From the NCBI RefSeq assembly GCF_014649955.1, contig NZ_BMUA01000021.1, forward strand, positions 62,001 to 126,000: DNA of 64,000 bases, written 5' to 3'. The notes under the pieces are model-generated. The model worked only from the letters and a program-made list of their open reading frames with translations. It was not told the DNA's origin and did not search any database. Shown piece after piece: positions 25,716 through 34,792 of the stretch. This DNA comes from Streptomyces violascens. Lineage in GTDB: Bacteria; Actinomycetota; Actinomycetes; Streptomycetales; Streptomycetaceae. A program made the translations under genes and the position numbers. Numbering within the stretch: the stretch's first letter is position 1; each line of letters begins with the position of its first letter.

Positions 25716-26255
25716 TCATAGAGAACGGCGCAGTTGCTCGCCCGACATCCCGAACAGCAGGACGTCGGCGTGGATGCCGCGCTGCGCCACGTATTGCTTT
25801 TCCCGCCCCTGTTCTTCGAAGCCCACTCGTCGAAGGAGTTTGGCGGAAGCCGTGTTGCGGACGTCGCAGGTGGTCGTGATCCGTTCCACGCCCGTGGCGA
25901 AGAGGTGGTCCGCCACAGCGGTCATCGCTTCGGTCGCGTAGCCCTGATGGTGCATGTCCGGCGGCAGGGTGATGCCCAGCACTGCCCGATCAGGGCCGGC
26001 CTCCCTCGCGACGGCGAGATCACCGATCAAGCCAGGCCGCCGGTACAGCTCGATGGCGTACTGGAAGGAGCCAGGCCCTTCTGGATTCTCGGTGAGGTAG
26101 TCGGCAACGATCGCCTCGGCCTGCGCATGACTGATCGGAGAGCGCCAGGTCTGGTAGCGGGCGACTCGGGGATCAGAGCGGTAGCGGGCCCTAGCCGACG
26201 CGTCGGTACGGCTGAACCGCCGTAGTCGAAGCCGACGCGTCACGATGTCCGTCAT
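25716..26255 (-). CDS. GNAT-family N-acetyltransferase (RimJ/RimL-like)
   Basis: A 179-residue acetyltransferase that transfers an acetyl group from acetyl-CoA to an amine, often on a protein N-terminus or small molecule. It begins TDIVTRRLRLRRFSRTDA, the usual RimJ/RimL first strand. The acetyl-CoA pyrophosphate loop is ITLPPDMHHQGYATEAM, a Q/RxxGxA-like motif, and NTASAKLLRRVGFEEQGREK is the conserved C-terminal helix. The ATG at 26255 was preferred because it directly precedes the first strand. Its neighbours are unrelated relics, so the substrate is not suggested by context. Confidence 0.88.
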   Translation of the reverse strand: MTDIVTRRLRLRRFSRTDASARARYRSDPRVARYQTWRSPISHAQAEAIVADYLTENPEGPGSFQYAIELYRRPGLIGDLAVAREAGPDRAVLGITLPPDMHHQGYATEAMTAVADHLFATGVERITTTCDVRNTASAKLLRRVGFEEQGREKQYVAQRGIHADVLLFGMSGEQLRRSL

Positions 26256-26304
26256 CCACCCCTGCCGTGACATGTCGGCTCTGGCATGCCGCAACTACGG
26301 CCCG

Positions 26305-26469
26305 TCATATGCAACTTGCCGGGCTGCCGGCGCAGGCTGCGGGAGTTACCGGGCTCGCGACGTCCACCGCGGTGGGCGCGGCTGAACCGGCGCCGACAGC
26401 GGTACCTCCGATACCGAGCACCAAGCCCGCCGCCGCACCGACCGCTATCAACACTGCCCGTCTGAGCAT
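26305..26469 (-). CDS. Small secreted or membrane peptide
   Basis: A 54-residue product: MLRRAVLIAVGAAAGLVLGI, then an Ala/Pro/Val-rich tail ending AACAGSPASCI with two cysteines. The ATG at 26469 follows TTGGAGGACCATC, a good ribosome-binding site. The first 30 residues are a signal peptide or membrane anchor, and the mature peptide would be about 25 residues. It is unlike any family I recognise. It lies just upstream of, and on the same strand as, the GNAT gene but is read first. Confidence 0.5.
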   Translation of the reverse strand: MLRRAVLIAVGAAAGLVLGIGGTAVGAGSAAPTAVDVASPVTPAACAGSPASCI

Positions 26470-26546
26470 GATGGTCCTCCAAGATCGCGAACGGAACACT
26501 GACTCCCAGTGAGCCAGCGGCCGATCAATGACCCATCAACGGCTGA

Positions 26547-26777
26547 TCAACGACTGTGGGGAAGTCGCTTCGTCCCTTGCTGCCGACCATAAAGGCGCGG
26601 CCACGGGGCACCACCACGGTCGGCCGAGCCGTCCCGCGATGGGCGCGATGTGGTCCGGGCACCGCCAATGCGTCTGTCCAGAGCCGAACCCCAGCTCCAG
26701 AAGGAGGAGTTGCCAGGCAGCAGCGGCTCGATCAGCAACCACAAGTCATCGTCCAAGATCCACGGGCTCGTACTCAC
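26547..26777 (-). pseudogene. IS5-type transposase N-terminal fragment
   Basis: The frame begins MSTSPWILDDDLWLLIEPLL P, which matches the conserved start of IS5-family transposases (WIVDDALWARIEPLLP). It then loses similarity within about 25 residues and becomes arginine/serine-rich in this frame, indicating frameshift and decay. It lies between the two copies of a 41-bp direct repeat and the small secreted peptide gene. Confidence 0.6.
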
Positions 26778-26805
26778 ACCCCGCGAACGGCCGGATCATC
26801 ACACC
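26765..26805 (+). repeat. 41-bp direct repeat, copy 1
   Basis: The block from GGCTCGTACTCACACC to GGATCATCACACC occurs here and, identically, at 26902-26942. Starts are 137 bases apart. It overlaps the 5' end of the transposase fragment. Confidence 0.9.
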
Positions 26806-26901
26806 GGTCACGCCCGACCAGCATCGGCCGCCTGTCCCCGGGCGACCTCCGGCCCCTCGGTGTGCACATCAAGGCGGGGGCTCCGAAGGGAGGGAAGCAC
26901 A

Positions 26902-26942
26902 GGCTCGTACTCACACCCCGCGAACGGCCGGATCATCACACC
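26902..26942 (+). repeat. 41-bp direct repeat, copy 2
   Basis: Second exact copy of the block at 26765-26805, lying between the transposase fragment and the truncated membrane-protein gene. The spacing of 137 bases is not a multiple of three, so it is not an internal protein repeat. Confidence 0.9.
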
Positions 26943-26986
26943 AGCCACACTCGGCCATCACATCTCTGCAAGATCGTGTTGCGAGT

Positions 26987-27520
26987 TCAAAAGGAGGCCA
27001 GCGCCTCGACCACTGTCCAGTGATCCTTCTCGGAATCCTTCATGATTCTTTCCAGCGCACAGATGCTGCCGAGGTGCTCTGTCGCCTTGTCCGAGCCGAG
27101 TAGCTCGATCGCCTCTGCATACCGGCCTGTGACGTGGCTTTCCCTCGCAAGTACGGCCTCCCCCAGGTCCTTTGCCCGCGCGTGCTGGAGGCTCAAGTGG
27201 GTGTACATCGGTCCGGAGCCCGCCACGACCGCAGCCCCCAAGGCAACGAGCGTGGTCCGCAGCCCGGTGATCACCACGCCGTCGGCGGGCTGCAGGTTAC
27301 CGGATCGGATAGGTGAGCCGTCGAACCACCAGGGGCCTTTCCAGAGCAGAAGTCCATACCCGGTCGCAGCCACCACGACCAGCGCACCAACTGCTGTGTA
27401 CCGTCGGCGAGTTCTGATGCCCGGCTTCCGCGGCTCACCGCCCCTAGTGACATCCGCCCACTGTGGCGCACGACGATGAAGGGCATTGCCGCTTGGGGCA
27501 GATTCGTACTGCTCGATCGC
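26987..27520 (-). pseudogene. Truncated two-helix membrane protein
   Basis: The frame reads RRYTAVGALVVVAATGYGLL as a first membrane helix, then a WKGPWWFDG loop, a second helix ITGLRTTLVALGAAVVAGSG, and a cytoplasmic helix SLQHARAKDLGEAVLARES. It continues TGRYAEAIELLGSDKATE and GSICALERIMKDSEKDHW. This is the N-terminal half of an actinobacterial membrane protein that normally continues into a pentapeptide-repeat region. Here it stops at 26987, next to the 41-bp repeat, so the distal half has been lost. The start could not be fixed because the upstream frame stays open. Confidence 0.65.
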
Positions 27521-27608
27521 ACTTCGTCGACGTCGGCTGCGGATCCGTCTTCCCCACAGCCGCCCCGCCGCCCGGGGGTCGGGCCCCGGGCTGCGGGAGC
27601 CGTGAGAG

Positions 27609-27857
27609 CTACTTGCCGAGGATGACGGTGTTGTCGCAGCCCTGGCTTGAGCCGACGTTGGTGTTCTGGGACTGGCCCTGTGCGTCGGTGTTGTCCTCCA
27701 CCGTGATGCATGTGTTGCTCTGGTTGATGACGAGCGTCTTGGTCTCGTTACCGGCGTGCTCGTGTTCGTGTTCGTGTCCGTAGGCGGAGCCGGTGCCGAG
27801 GAAGCCCATGGCGCTGAGGATGACGGCTACGACAGCGGTCTTTCGAGGCTTGCGCAT
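27609..27857 (-). CDS. Small secreted protein with His/Glu stretch
   Basis: An 82-residue protein with a signal peptide (RKPRKTAVVAVILSAMGFLG, cleavage near SAYG). The mature part starts with HEHEHEH, which could bind metal, and continues NQSNTCITVEDNTDAQGQSQ and NTNVGSSQGCDNTV, with two cysteines able to pair. The Asn/Gln-rich, beta-prone sequence resembles small secreted surface proteins of Streptomyces, but it is neither a chaplin nor a rodlin by motif. The ATG at 27857 follows CGGAGAAGAT. Function is unknown. Confidence 0.65.
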   Translation of the reverse strand: MRKPRKTAVVAVILSAMGFLGTGSAYGHEHEHEHAGNETKTLVINQSNTCITVEDNTDAQGQSQNTNVGSSQGCDNTVILGK

Positions 27858-28549
27858 ATCTTCTCCGAGCGTTGAGCGGACGCGTACGCGATCCGCCACG
27901 TCATAACGTGACGAGAGGTTAATGCGCAAATGTCCGAGATCCGTTTGTCGGCACGCCGGATGGTCCGACCGACGACCACGGGTCCGGCACCGCGGCCGGC
28001 CCAAGTTCCCTGTACGGCCAAGGCATCAATAAGCCGAACGCGGGCGTAAGCACTCCGTACAGAACCACCCGTGTGGCTGCGCGCCACGAGCGCGAGGCAC
28101 CCATGCTCTTCGCCACTGCGCCAGGGCGCCGACGAAACTCCTGTGCGGCGTTGCCGAGTTCGTCTCACGACGGCGCATCTCGACGACGTCACGCGCCGCG
28201 TACCGCGGGGTGGCCGTAACGATCTCCGACAGCGTGGGAAGCGACCACCGGACAGGGGCACGGCACCTCTTGGGGTCGGCGGCGTTCACGGCGAGGGCTT
28301 GCTTCGTTGCTCTTCGGCCATTCGGCAAACCCTGATCAGCCCGTTGAGAATTGGACGATCCCGGGCTGGACCGAAGGCCCCGCCTTCATGCTTGCCGGAG
28401 CCGAAGATCACGCGACCGAGTTACCACACTCGACCTTGCGCCCATCAAGTTCGGCAGGACAATGGCTTTGAGGACCGGTCTTCGAGGGCAGCACCACGAC
28501 AGCAGCCACAACTCCACATCCCTGCCGCACATTGCCGTGGCGGACACCG
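27858..28549. other. Intergenic, nothing recognised
   Basis: No frame here has both a ribosome-binding site and a credible protein. The few open frames on both strands are arginine-rich. It may contain remnants too decayed to recognise. Confidence 0.35.
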
Positions 28550-29492
28550 CTATGCCGCGGCGTAGCTGAGGCGGAACAGGTCCTGGGCCCGCTCCAGGTA
28601 CCGGTCCGTACGCAGCTGCACCTCCAGGTCGCCCGTGCCGTGGTGGCCAAGCCCCGTCACATCCCGCGTGAAGCCCGGCACAAGGTCCACCGTCGTTCGA
28701 TCGGCCATCAGGTAGACCATCACCTTGGTCTGCTGGGGCGGGATGAGGCAAGCGAAGTTCCGCAGCCGCTGGGGGGGCGCGGTACTGCTTGCGCTGCGCC
28801 CGGGTGACACCGTGCCCGAGCCCGACGAGGGCCTCGTCGACCGCCTCAGCCGGCTCGGGTATGGCACCGCCCTGCTTCCGAACCGGCGGCGCCCGGGCCG
28901 CGCGGCGCCGTACCCACTATTCCTTGGCCGAGTACCGTGACCGAGGGCAGGTCTCAAGGCCGAAGTGGCCGCTGCCGAAGTACCGGTAGCGGACCAGGTC
29001 GATCGAGCGCCGGTGCTCATGTACGGCGTGTGCGTCGTAGCGGGTGAAGTCGCCGACCACGTAGATCAGCCTCGGTGCGCTCCACAGGATCTGGGACGCG
29101 GCCGTGCCCCCGAGCCGGTCGCGGGCCAGGTTCCGGAAAGCGTACTTGTGGTTCGTCAGCCAGGCCGTGTAACAACAGAGGCCCTGGTTGATCACGCCTG
29201 CGTCGGTGCCGCGCTTGTACTCGACGATCACCGGCGTCCCGTTCTCGTCGCGTCCCAGCGAGTGGATCCGCCCGCCCTCGCCACCGCAGTCGATGGCGTA
29301 CTCACTCGCCAGGAACCTGTCGCCCAGCATCGTCTCCATGTGTGCCTCGACGAGGTCCTGCACATCCGCCTCGACCGCAGCCAGACGCTGCATCACCTCG
29401 GCCACACCACCTGCCGTGCTGAACAGCTGCGGCTGCACGGTGGTGGGCGCATCCGGTGACGCCCGCAGCCATGTGCACTTCCGCGGCTTCAC
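28550..29492 (-). pseudogene. Frameshifted DUF5655/NucS-like protein
   Basis: The N-terminal piece contains EAHMETMLGDRFLASEYAID, HSLGRDENGTPVIVEYKRGT (the D-x(n)-E-x-K nuclease-like core) and LIYVVGDFTRYDAHAVHEHR. It ends at a stop at 28917. The C-terminal piece, NFACLIPPQQTKVMVYL to TGDLEVQLRTDRYLERAQDL and FRLSYAAA, is in another frame. Between them the segment IPEPAEAVDEALVGLGHGVT lies in the third frame and changes frame in a run of seven C. Two or more shifts therefore break what was one protein of about 320 residues. The extreme N-terminus is fused to photolyase sequence. Confidence 0.75.
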
Positions 29493-29759
29493 ACTCAGCA
29501 GCGACCGCGCAGACCTCCCGGACGGCTGGTCCTGCGCGCGCGACGCGATACCTGCCGCGTCGGCACCGGGAGGCGTCGAGGTCGCTCAGGCAGTCGGCGA
29601 GGAAGGCCTGCTGGTTGGGGGCGTCGAAGCCTGCCGCGCAGTTCGCGAGATCGTGTACGAAAAGCGGCACCACCCCGTCCGCCGCCTTCGACGCGGTGTG
29701 CAGTGGCGGATGGCGTGCAGACGCGGGTCCGAGGTGAAGAGGACGACCGCGACGGTCAT
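29460..29759 (-). pseudogene. Photolyase N-terminal remnant
   Basis: The start MTVAVVLFTSDPRLHAI matches the first strand of deoxyribodipyrimidine photolyases (VVLFTRDLRLHDNPAL). After a frameshift the next frame gives VVPLFVHDLANCAAGFDAPN, QQAFLADCLSDLDA and VREVCAVAAECEAAEVHMAA, still the antenna-chromophore (N-terminal alpha/beta) domain. It then runs directly into the DUF5655 relic at about 29460, so the FAD-binding domain is gone. It lies 50 bases downstream of the intact SDR/DUF2867 gene, a gene pair I recall from light-response loci in Streptomyces. Confidence 0.7.
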
Positions 29760-29809
29760 GGCGTCCCCTGGCGCGGTGGTGCGGATTCCGTGCGTGACTG
29801 CTGGTGCTT

Positions 29810-31348
29810 TCACTGGCCGCGAGGAGCGCTCCCGCGGGTGCTCATGCCCTTGGTGGCGGCCTGGGTGATGTTGCGGACCATGCCACCGAAGACGACGGAG
29901 TGAAAGGGGAAGACGGACCACCAGTAGGTGTGGCCGAGCAGGCCTCGCGGGTGGAACAGGGCACGCTGCCGGTACTGGGTACGGCCCTGGCCATCCCTCT
30001 CGACGTGCATCTCCAGCCATGCCAGGCCCGGCAGCCGCATCTCCGCCCGCAGGCGCAGCAGACGTTCCGGCTCGATCTCCTCGACCCGCCAGAAGTCCAG
30101 CGAGTCACCGACCCGAAGACGCTCGGCGTCGCGTCGTCCGCGGCGCAGACCGACACCACCGACGAACCGGTCCAGCCAGCCGCGGGCCGCCCAGGCCAAC
30201 GGAAAGGAGTACCAGCCGTTGTCGCCGCCGATACCCTCGATCACCTTCCACAGCGCCTGTGGGGACGCGTCGACCAGCACCTGCCTCTCGTCCTGGTAGA
30301 GGCTGCCGCCGGCCCAGTCGGGATCGGTGGGCAGCGGATCGCTGGGCGCTCCCGGCACGGCCGCGGACGACCAGCGGGTGGCGACCTGCGCCTCCCGCAC
30401 CCTCCGCAACGCCAGGGCCAGGGTTTCGTCGAACGGCAGCGGCCGGCCCGGAGGGTCGGGGACGTACTGGGCGATGTCGTGCTCGTGGCAGACGACCTCA
30501 TGGCGCAGCGACTCCGTCAGAGGCCGGGCGATGGAGGGCGGAACGGGCGTAACGAAGCCGACCCAGTAGCTGGACAACCGTGGGGTGAGCACCGGTACCG
30601 GCATGATGACCCGCCGCCGGAGCCCGGCGACCGTGGCATAGCGGCGCATCATCTCGCGATACGTGAGAACGTCCGGCCCGCCGACGTCGAACGCCCGGTT
30701 GACGTCGGCCGGCATGGTGGCCGAGCCGGTGAGGTAGCGCAACACATCGCGGACCCCGATGGGCTGCGTGCGGGTGCGCACCCAACTGGGTGTGACCATA
30801 ACCGGCAGTCGCTCGGTCAGATAGCGCAGCATCTCGAACGACGCCGAGCCCGAGCCGATGACCACAGCCGCCCGCAACACGGTGGCAGGCACTGGGGACT
30901 CGAGGAAGATCCGGCCGACCTCGGCCCTGGAGCGCAGATGCGGGGACAGGGAATGCTCGGGCACGCCCCGTGGGAGCAGCCCGCCGAGATAGACGATCCG
31001 CCGTACTCCGGCTCCATGCGCCTGCTCGGCGAAAATCCGCGCCGCACGGCGGTCGGTGTCCTCGAACCCCGAACCCGTCCCCAGCGCGTGCACCAGGTAA
31101 TACGCCACGTCGATGTCGCGCATTGCCGCGGCGACCGACTCGGCGTCCGACACATCACCCCGCACCGCCTCGACGTCCCCCGTCCAGGGGTGGTCGCGCA
31201 GTTTGTCCGGGGAACGCGCCAGGCAGCGCACCCGGTGGCCGGCCTTCAGCAGCTCCGGCACCAGGCGCCCACCGATGTACCCGGATGCCCCGGTGACCAG
31301 GCAGTGCAGATGCTCCGTGCTCCGCTGTCCGTCCCTCTTCACGGCCAT
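29810..31348 (-). CDS. SDR-family NAD(P)-binding protein with DUF2867 domain
   Basis: A 512-residue two-domain protein. The N-terminal Rossmann domain begins LHCLVTGASGYIGGRLVPEL and is of the atypical NmrA/epimerase-like SDR type, with LVHALGTGSGFEDTDRRAA in the place of the usual catalytic YxxxK. From about residue 330 the DUF2867 domain follows, with VDASPQALWKVIEGIGGDNG W, FWRVEEIEPERLLRLRAEMR and TYWWSVFPFHSVVFGGM. The ATG at 31348 is preceded by AGGGCGATGGCC; a long upstream open frame is composition-driven. The family is found near photolyase and carotenoid genes; the exact role is not known. The photolyase behind it is broken here. Confidence 0.88.
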   Translation of the reverse strand: MAVKRDGQRSTEHLHCLVTGASGYIGGRLVPELLKAGHRVRCLARSPDKLRDHPWTGDVEAVRGDVSDAESVAAAMRDIDVAYYLVHALGTGSGFEDTDRRAARIFAEQAHGAGVRRIVYLGGLLPRGVPEHSLSPHLRSRAEVGRIFLESPVPATVLRAAVVIGSGSASFEMLRYLTERLPVMVTPSWVRTRTQPIGVRDVLRYLTGSATMPADVNRAFDVGGPDVLTYREMMRRYATVAGLRRRVIMPVPVLTPRLSSYWVGFVTPVPPSIARPLTESLRHEVVCHEHDIAQYVPDPPGRPLPFDETLALALRRVREAQVATRWSSAAVPGAPSDPLPTDPDWAGGSLYQDERQVLVDASPQALWKVIEGIGGDNGWYSFPLAWAARGWLDRFVGGVGLRRGRRDAERLRVGDSLDFWRVEEIEPERLLRLRAEMRLPGLAWLEMHVERDGQGRTQYRQRALFHPRGLLGHTYWWSVFPFHSVVFGGMVRNITQAATKGMSTRGSAPRGQ

Positions 31349-32007
31349 CGCCCTCCCAGCGTTCACCGCCACACCGCTTGCTCGTCCTGTGGTTCGATCA
31401 TGACCGCAAGGGCGCGACCGCACCTGTTGAGGCGGCACGGCCGACGGCCGCGTCGTGCAAGCTGAGCCCGCATCTGGGCTCGCCGCAACTTCAACCAGAG
31501 CCCCGCGCGGAAGCACAGGCCCCCGTGGGCCCGCCTCAGTACGGCCACGGCCGCCGGCCCAGAGTTCAGCGGGTCGCCCGCCGTCGGCCTGCAACACCGT
31601 CGGCGTGGCAGCGCGGCCGGTCGGCCGGGGAACAGCGCCGGATGACCCCGGCCCGCGGACCCTCCTCCGTCCCGTGAGCACAGTGCTCAGTGACCGTGCA
31701 ACCCTCGTGCGGCCCTCCGGGAACTGCGGGCTCCGTTCGTGTCCGATGATGCGGCCGATCGCGTTCTCCGCGATGCGGTAGGCGAGGTGAGGTGGGGCAG
31801 AACGTACCGGTCCGCCTTGCCTTCCGTCTCGGCGACTCGGAGCGTCGCTGCCGTGCAGGGAGCTATGGCCACAACGCCGCCGGGCCCGCCATGTCTACGT
31901 ACACGACGCAGGCAGGGCAGGCCGGGAGGGGCTCCGCCCAGAGCGGATATCGGTCCTGCGGACCGGTGAGCGCACCGGTCCGCAGGAGCCATCCCCGCTT
32001 GCGGAGG
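31349..32007. other. Intergenic, no supported gene
   Basis: Several low-complexity frames only. A minus-strand stretch around 31690-31860 reads DRYVLPHLTSP and, in another frame, ENAIGRIIGHERSPQFPEG, which could be the two halves of a frameshifted fragment, but I do not recognise the family. Confidence 0.3.
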
Positions 32008-32574
32008 TCAGTTCAGGCCGACAGCGGCCAGTGCCGTGGTCCAGTCGGCCGCGATCGCGGCGCGGGCCGCGTCCAGAGGGACCTGGCCGTTGCAGACCGC
32101 GACCTTGAGCTTGTTCTCGACGGTGTCCTTGTTTCCCGCGGTCTTGCCGCCCGTGTTGTAACGCGGCTCGGGCCACAGATTCTTCGGGTCCCGGGGCGCA
32201 CCCCCCAGCTCCAGGGGCACCAGGTGGTCTTCCTCGTAGTCGGCGGTGCTGGTGTCGCTGTAGCCGTAGGCCGCGATCTGCTGGACCTTCAAGGGATTGG
32301 TGTAGCTGGTGGGCGGCCGCACCGTCGACGTCCAGCCGGACACGCAGATCGTCGAACCGATCGTGGACTGGGTCACGTCAGGGTTGTACGCGCCGGGCTG
32401 GCAGACCGGATCGGGCAGCGGCAGATACGACTGCGAACACGACGCCGAGACCGCCGCGGGGGCGGACGGCGTGGCTGTGGGGGTGGCATGGGCACTGCCC
32501 GCGCCCAGGATCAGGGCGCCCGCGGCGAGGGTGAACGCGCCAAGGGTAGGGGCGAGTTGGCGTATGACAGGCAT
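32008..32574 (-). CDS. Secreted HNH-like nuclease-fold protein
   Basis: A 188-residue exported protein. The signal peptide spans about 1-30 (ATLAAGALILGAGSAHA region). The mature part has VCQPGAYNPDVTQ, the DHLVPLELGG motif and NLWPEPRYNTGGKTAGNKD. That EDHxVPLELGG...NLWPEP block is characteristic of small secreted actinobacterial proteins with an HNH/beta-beta-alpha-metal nuclease core, where the His is catalytic and the Asn/His region binds metal. Two cysteine pairs are likely. It would act outside the cell on DNA or another phosphodiester. Nuclease activity is inferred from the motif. Confidence 0.78.
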   Translation of the reverse strand: MPVIRQLAPTLGAFTLAAGALILGAGSAHATPTATPSAPAAVSASCSQSYLPLPDPVCQPGAYNPDVTQSTIGSTICVSGWTSTVRPPTSYTNPLKVQQIAAYGYSDTSTADYEEDHLVPLELGGAPRDPKNLWPEPRYNTGGKTAGNKDTVENKLKVAVCNGQVPLDAARAAIAADWTTALAAVGLN

Positions 32575-32993
32575 GTGGGGGTCTCCGTCGCAATCCGAGC
32601 CCGGCCAGGACGTGCCGGGCAGCTGACGGCATGACACCACCGCCAGGGTCTATGCGAGTAGAACCCGAAGGTAAACACTGAGCGACCAGCAGGATCCTTG
32701 CCCTCCCATGGGGCAGGCGTGACCGGAACTTCACACCCCCTTGGTGGCCCCGGCCACGGGGCGCCCTTCGATCAGGCGCACTACCGCCCCTGACGACAGG
32801 GCAGTTGCCGGTCTTCCTGGTCGACGCCGCACCACCGGCTCCCCGACACTGTGCCGAGAATGCGCCGGTGATCGAGCGGCAGAGTGTCCTCGGCCATGCA
32901 TGGCTCTCGGCATGACGGCGTTGTCCGTACCGTGCGGGTCTGGCCGGTACGTCTGGTCGACGCACCGGCCTCACCGTTTCCTGCCGGGCAGGG

Positions 32994-33578
32994 TCAGCAG
33001 CCGCCCGAGTGCGGGCCGTCCCAGTCCTGCCCGCCGTACCAGTGCTCCGTGCCCTTCGCCCAGGAGCCGCAGCCGTTCACGATCGCCTGCGCGTGCCAGG
33101 CGTCCGGGTTCGCCGAGTGGATGTCAACTGCGCCCGTGGGAACGTCCTTGGTGTAGGTGTACGCACCGCCGTATCCGATCTGGCCTCCGTAGTAGGAGAT
33201 GATGTTGACGTCCACCCACGCGCCTGGGTGGGAGTTCTGGAAGCCGCCCGCCCACTGCCAGTGCGCGAACGCCTGCCCGTTGCAGGTGTTGTACTCCTGC
33301 TCGACCTGCCCTGCGTACTCACCGCCGTAGTAGATGTTGCCGGGCTGCCCGATGTTGATCACGCTGCAGCCGAGGGCCGTGCGCGGCGACACGGACGTGC
33401 CGGCGTAGTCGCGATGCCCGTTCGTCACGGTGTAGCGCACCACGCTGCCGGGCTTGCCCGGTGCGACCTGCTCAGCCTTGACCGGCTGGCGGGGGGCGGT
33501 CTGCGCCGAGGCGGTCCCCGCCAGCGGCACGACGAGCATTCCGGCGGCCGCGGCGAGCAGTGCGAGCTTCTTGATCAT
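32994..33578 (-). CDS. Secreted Gly/Tyr-rich protein, function unknown
   Basis: A 194-residue protein with a signal peptide (IKKLALLAAAAGMLVVPLAG, cleavage near ASA). The mature protein is rich in Gly, Tyr and Trp, with four cysteines (LGCSV, NTCNG, NGCGSWA and the C-terminal SGGC) and blocks such as GNIYYGGEYAGQVEQEYNTC and WVDVNIISYYGGQIGYGGA. The composition suggests a compact beta protein held by two disulfides. The ATG at 33578 follows AGGGGAACCACGGG. It is divergent from the HTH regulator at 33815, which may control it. I do not recognise the family. Confidence 0.7.
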   Translation of the reverse strand: MIKKLALLAAAAGMLVVPLAGTASAQTAPRQPVKAEQVAPGKPGSVVRYTVTNGHRDYAGTSVSPRTALGCSVINIGQPGNIYYGGEYAGQVEQEYNTCNGQAFAHWQWAGGFQNSHPGAWVDVNIISYYGGQIGYGGAYTYTKDVPTGAVDIHSANPDAWHAQAIVNGCGSWAKGTEHWYGGQDWDGPHSGGC

Positions 33579-33814
33579 CCCGTGGTTCCCCTGTTCCTGT
33601 CCGTGAGTTGGATGGTGCGACAGCGTTGAACCACGCAGGTGGTGGTGGGCGTCCTCGTGCTGAGCAGAGCGCCATGGGCGGGTGCTCGGAACGCTGTTTC
33701 CGCGGTGGCTCAGTGCCTCCACGATTGCCCGCCGACCGGTCGTCCGACTACACTTTTGCGCCCGCGCGCAAAGGCTCAGGACATCAACGCAGGGCACGAG
33801 TTGGGGGACTCACG

Positions 33815-34792
33815 TTGATACGGATACGCCTTGGCACCGCTGATCTGGAACGGATGCAAATCGCCGATTCGCCCGACTTCGGCTACGAACTCGCCCTGGG
33901 CGGCGCCGTGCTGGCCGACGGGACCCGAGCCAGTCATCTCTCACAGTGGCGGCGTGAGGTCACCCGCAACTGGAACCCGGGCTACGCCAGGCTGTTCGAC
34001 CTCTATACCCCGGGCTATCTACCGACGTTCTCCGGATTGGCCTCCCGCCCCAGCCGGGCCACGCCGGCGCACCCGGCCATCGATCCCGACTCCACCGAGA
34101 CCGCACTCCACGTGCGTGACCTGGCTCGGGCCCGTGCCCTGACACCGTTCACCACCGCTCTGGCCGATGGACATGCTCCCGCGTACAAGGCGTTGGGGCA
34201 GCTGGTCTCCGGCTTCCAGGCCATCGCGTTGGATCCGTTCCGACGCCAGATCACCTCTGTTGTGGCCACCGCCTCGGCTCGGGCCGGTACCCGGGCTGCG
34301 ACCTCCGGTATCGATGTCATGCTGCGCACTCTTCACCCCATGGTGCACTGGGACGGGTCGGTACTGGCCCTGAACACCATCCACGACTGTTACGAGTCAC
34401 TTGAAGGCCGCCCGTTGGTTCTTCAGCCCTCGGCGCTCGCGACCGGGCTCAGCTTCAACCCCGTAGCCGACTCGGTCACCATCACGTACCCGGCGACCAA
34501 CGGCGTCCTTGCCCGTGACCCCGCATCGCGCGCGCCGAGCCTGGCCTTGGCAGCCTTGCTCGGCCCCTCCAGGGCGGCCGCATTGGCTGCCGTGGTCAAG
34601 ACTCCGGCCCTGACCACCGGAGACCTCGCGGCGGTCTTGGGCCTGTCTGCTGCCGCAGCCTCCCGGCAGGCCACCGCCCTACGCGAGGCCGGCCTGATTG
34701 ACACGTTCCGCAACGCCCAGACCGTCCACCACCATCCGACCCGGCTCGGTAGGGACCTACTCAGTGGCTCGGACGACGCCAGGGGCTGGTGA
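33815..34792 (+). CDS. ArsR-like winged-helix regulator with N-terminal sensor region
   Basis: A 325-residue protein that fits a Streptomyces family of transcriptional regulators. The first 240 residues are a helical region beginning IRIRLGTADLERMQIADSPD. The C-terminal 70 residues form a winged helix (TTGDLAAVLGLSAAAASRQA TALREAGLI in two blocks). The most plausible start is a TTG at 33815: it directly precedes IRIRLG, the conserved beginning, and follows GAGTTGGGGGACTCACG. ATG and GTG codons further upstream belong to a composition-driven frame. It is divergent from the secreted protein at 33578. DNA-binding function is secure, target unknown. Confidence 0.8.
   Translation: MIRIRLGTADLERMQIADSPDFGYELALGGAVLADGTRASHLSQWRREVTRNWNPGYARLFDLYTPGYLPTFSGLASRPSRATPAHPAIDPDSTETALHVRDLARARALTPFTTALADGHAPAYKALGQLVSGFQAIALDPFRRQITSVVATASARAGTRAATSGIDVMLRTLHPMVHWDGSVLALNTIHDCYESLEGRPLVLQPSALATGLSFNPVADSVTITYPATNGVLARDPASRAPSLALAALLGPSRAAALAAVVKTPALTTGDLAAVLGLSAAAASRQATALREAGLIDTFRNAQTVHHHPTRLGRDLLSGSDDARGW

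Noticed and set aside
26765..26942. CRISPR-like array
   Set aside because: Only two copies of a 41-bp repeat with a single 96-base gap are present and no cas genes are visible.
28725..28800. Programmed frameshift in the DUF5655 gene at the run of seven C
   Set aside because: More than one frame change is needed and the N-terminus is fused to a photolyase relic, so decay or sequence error is more likely.
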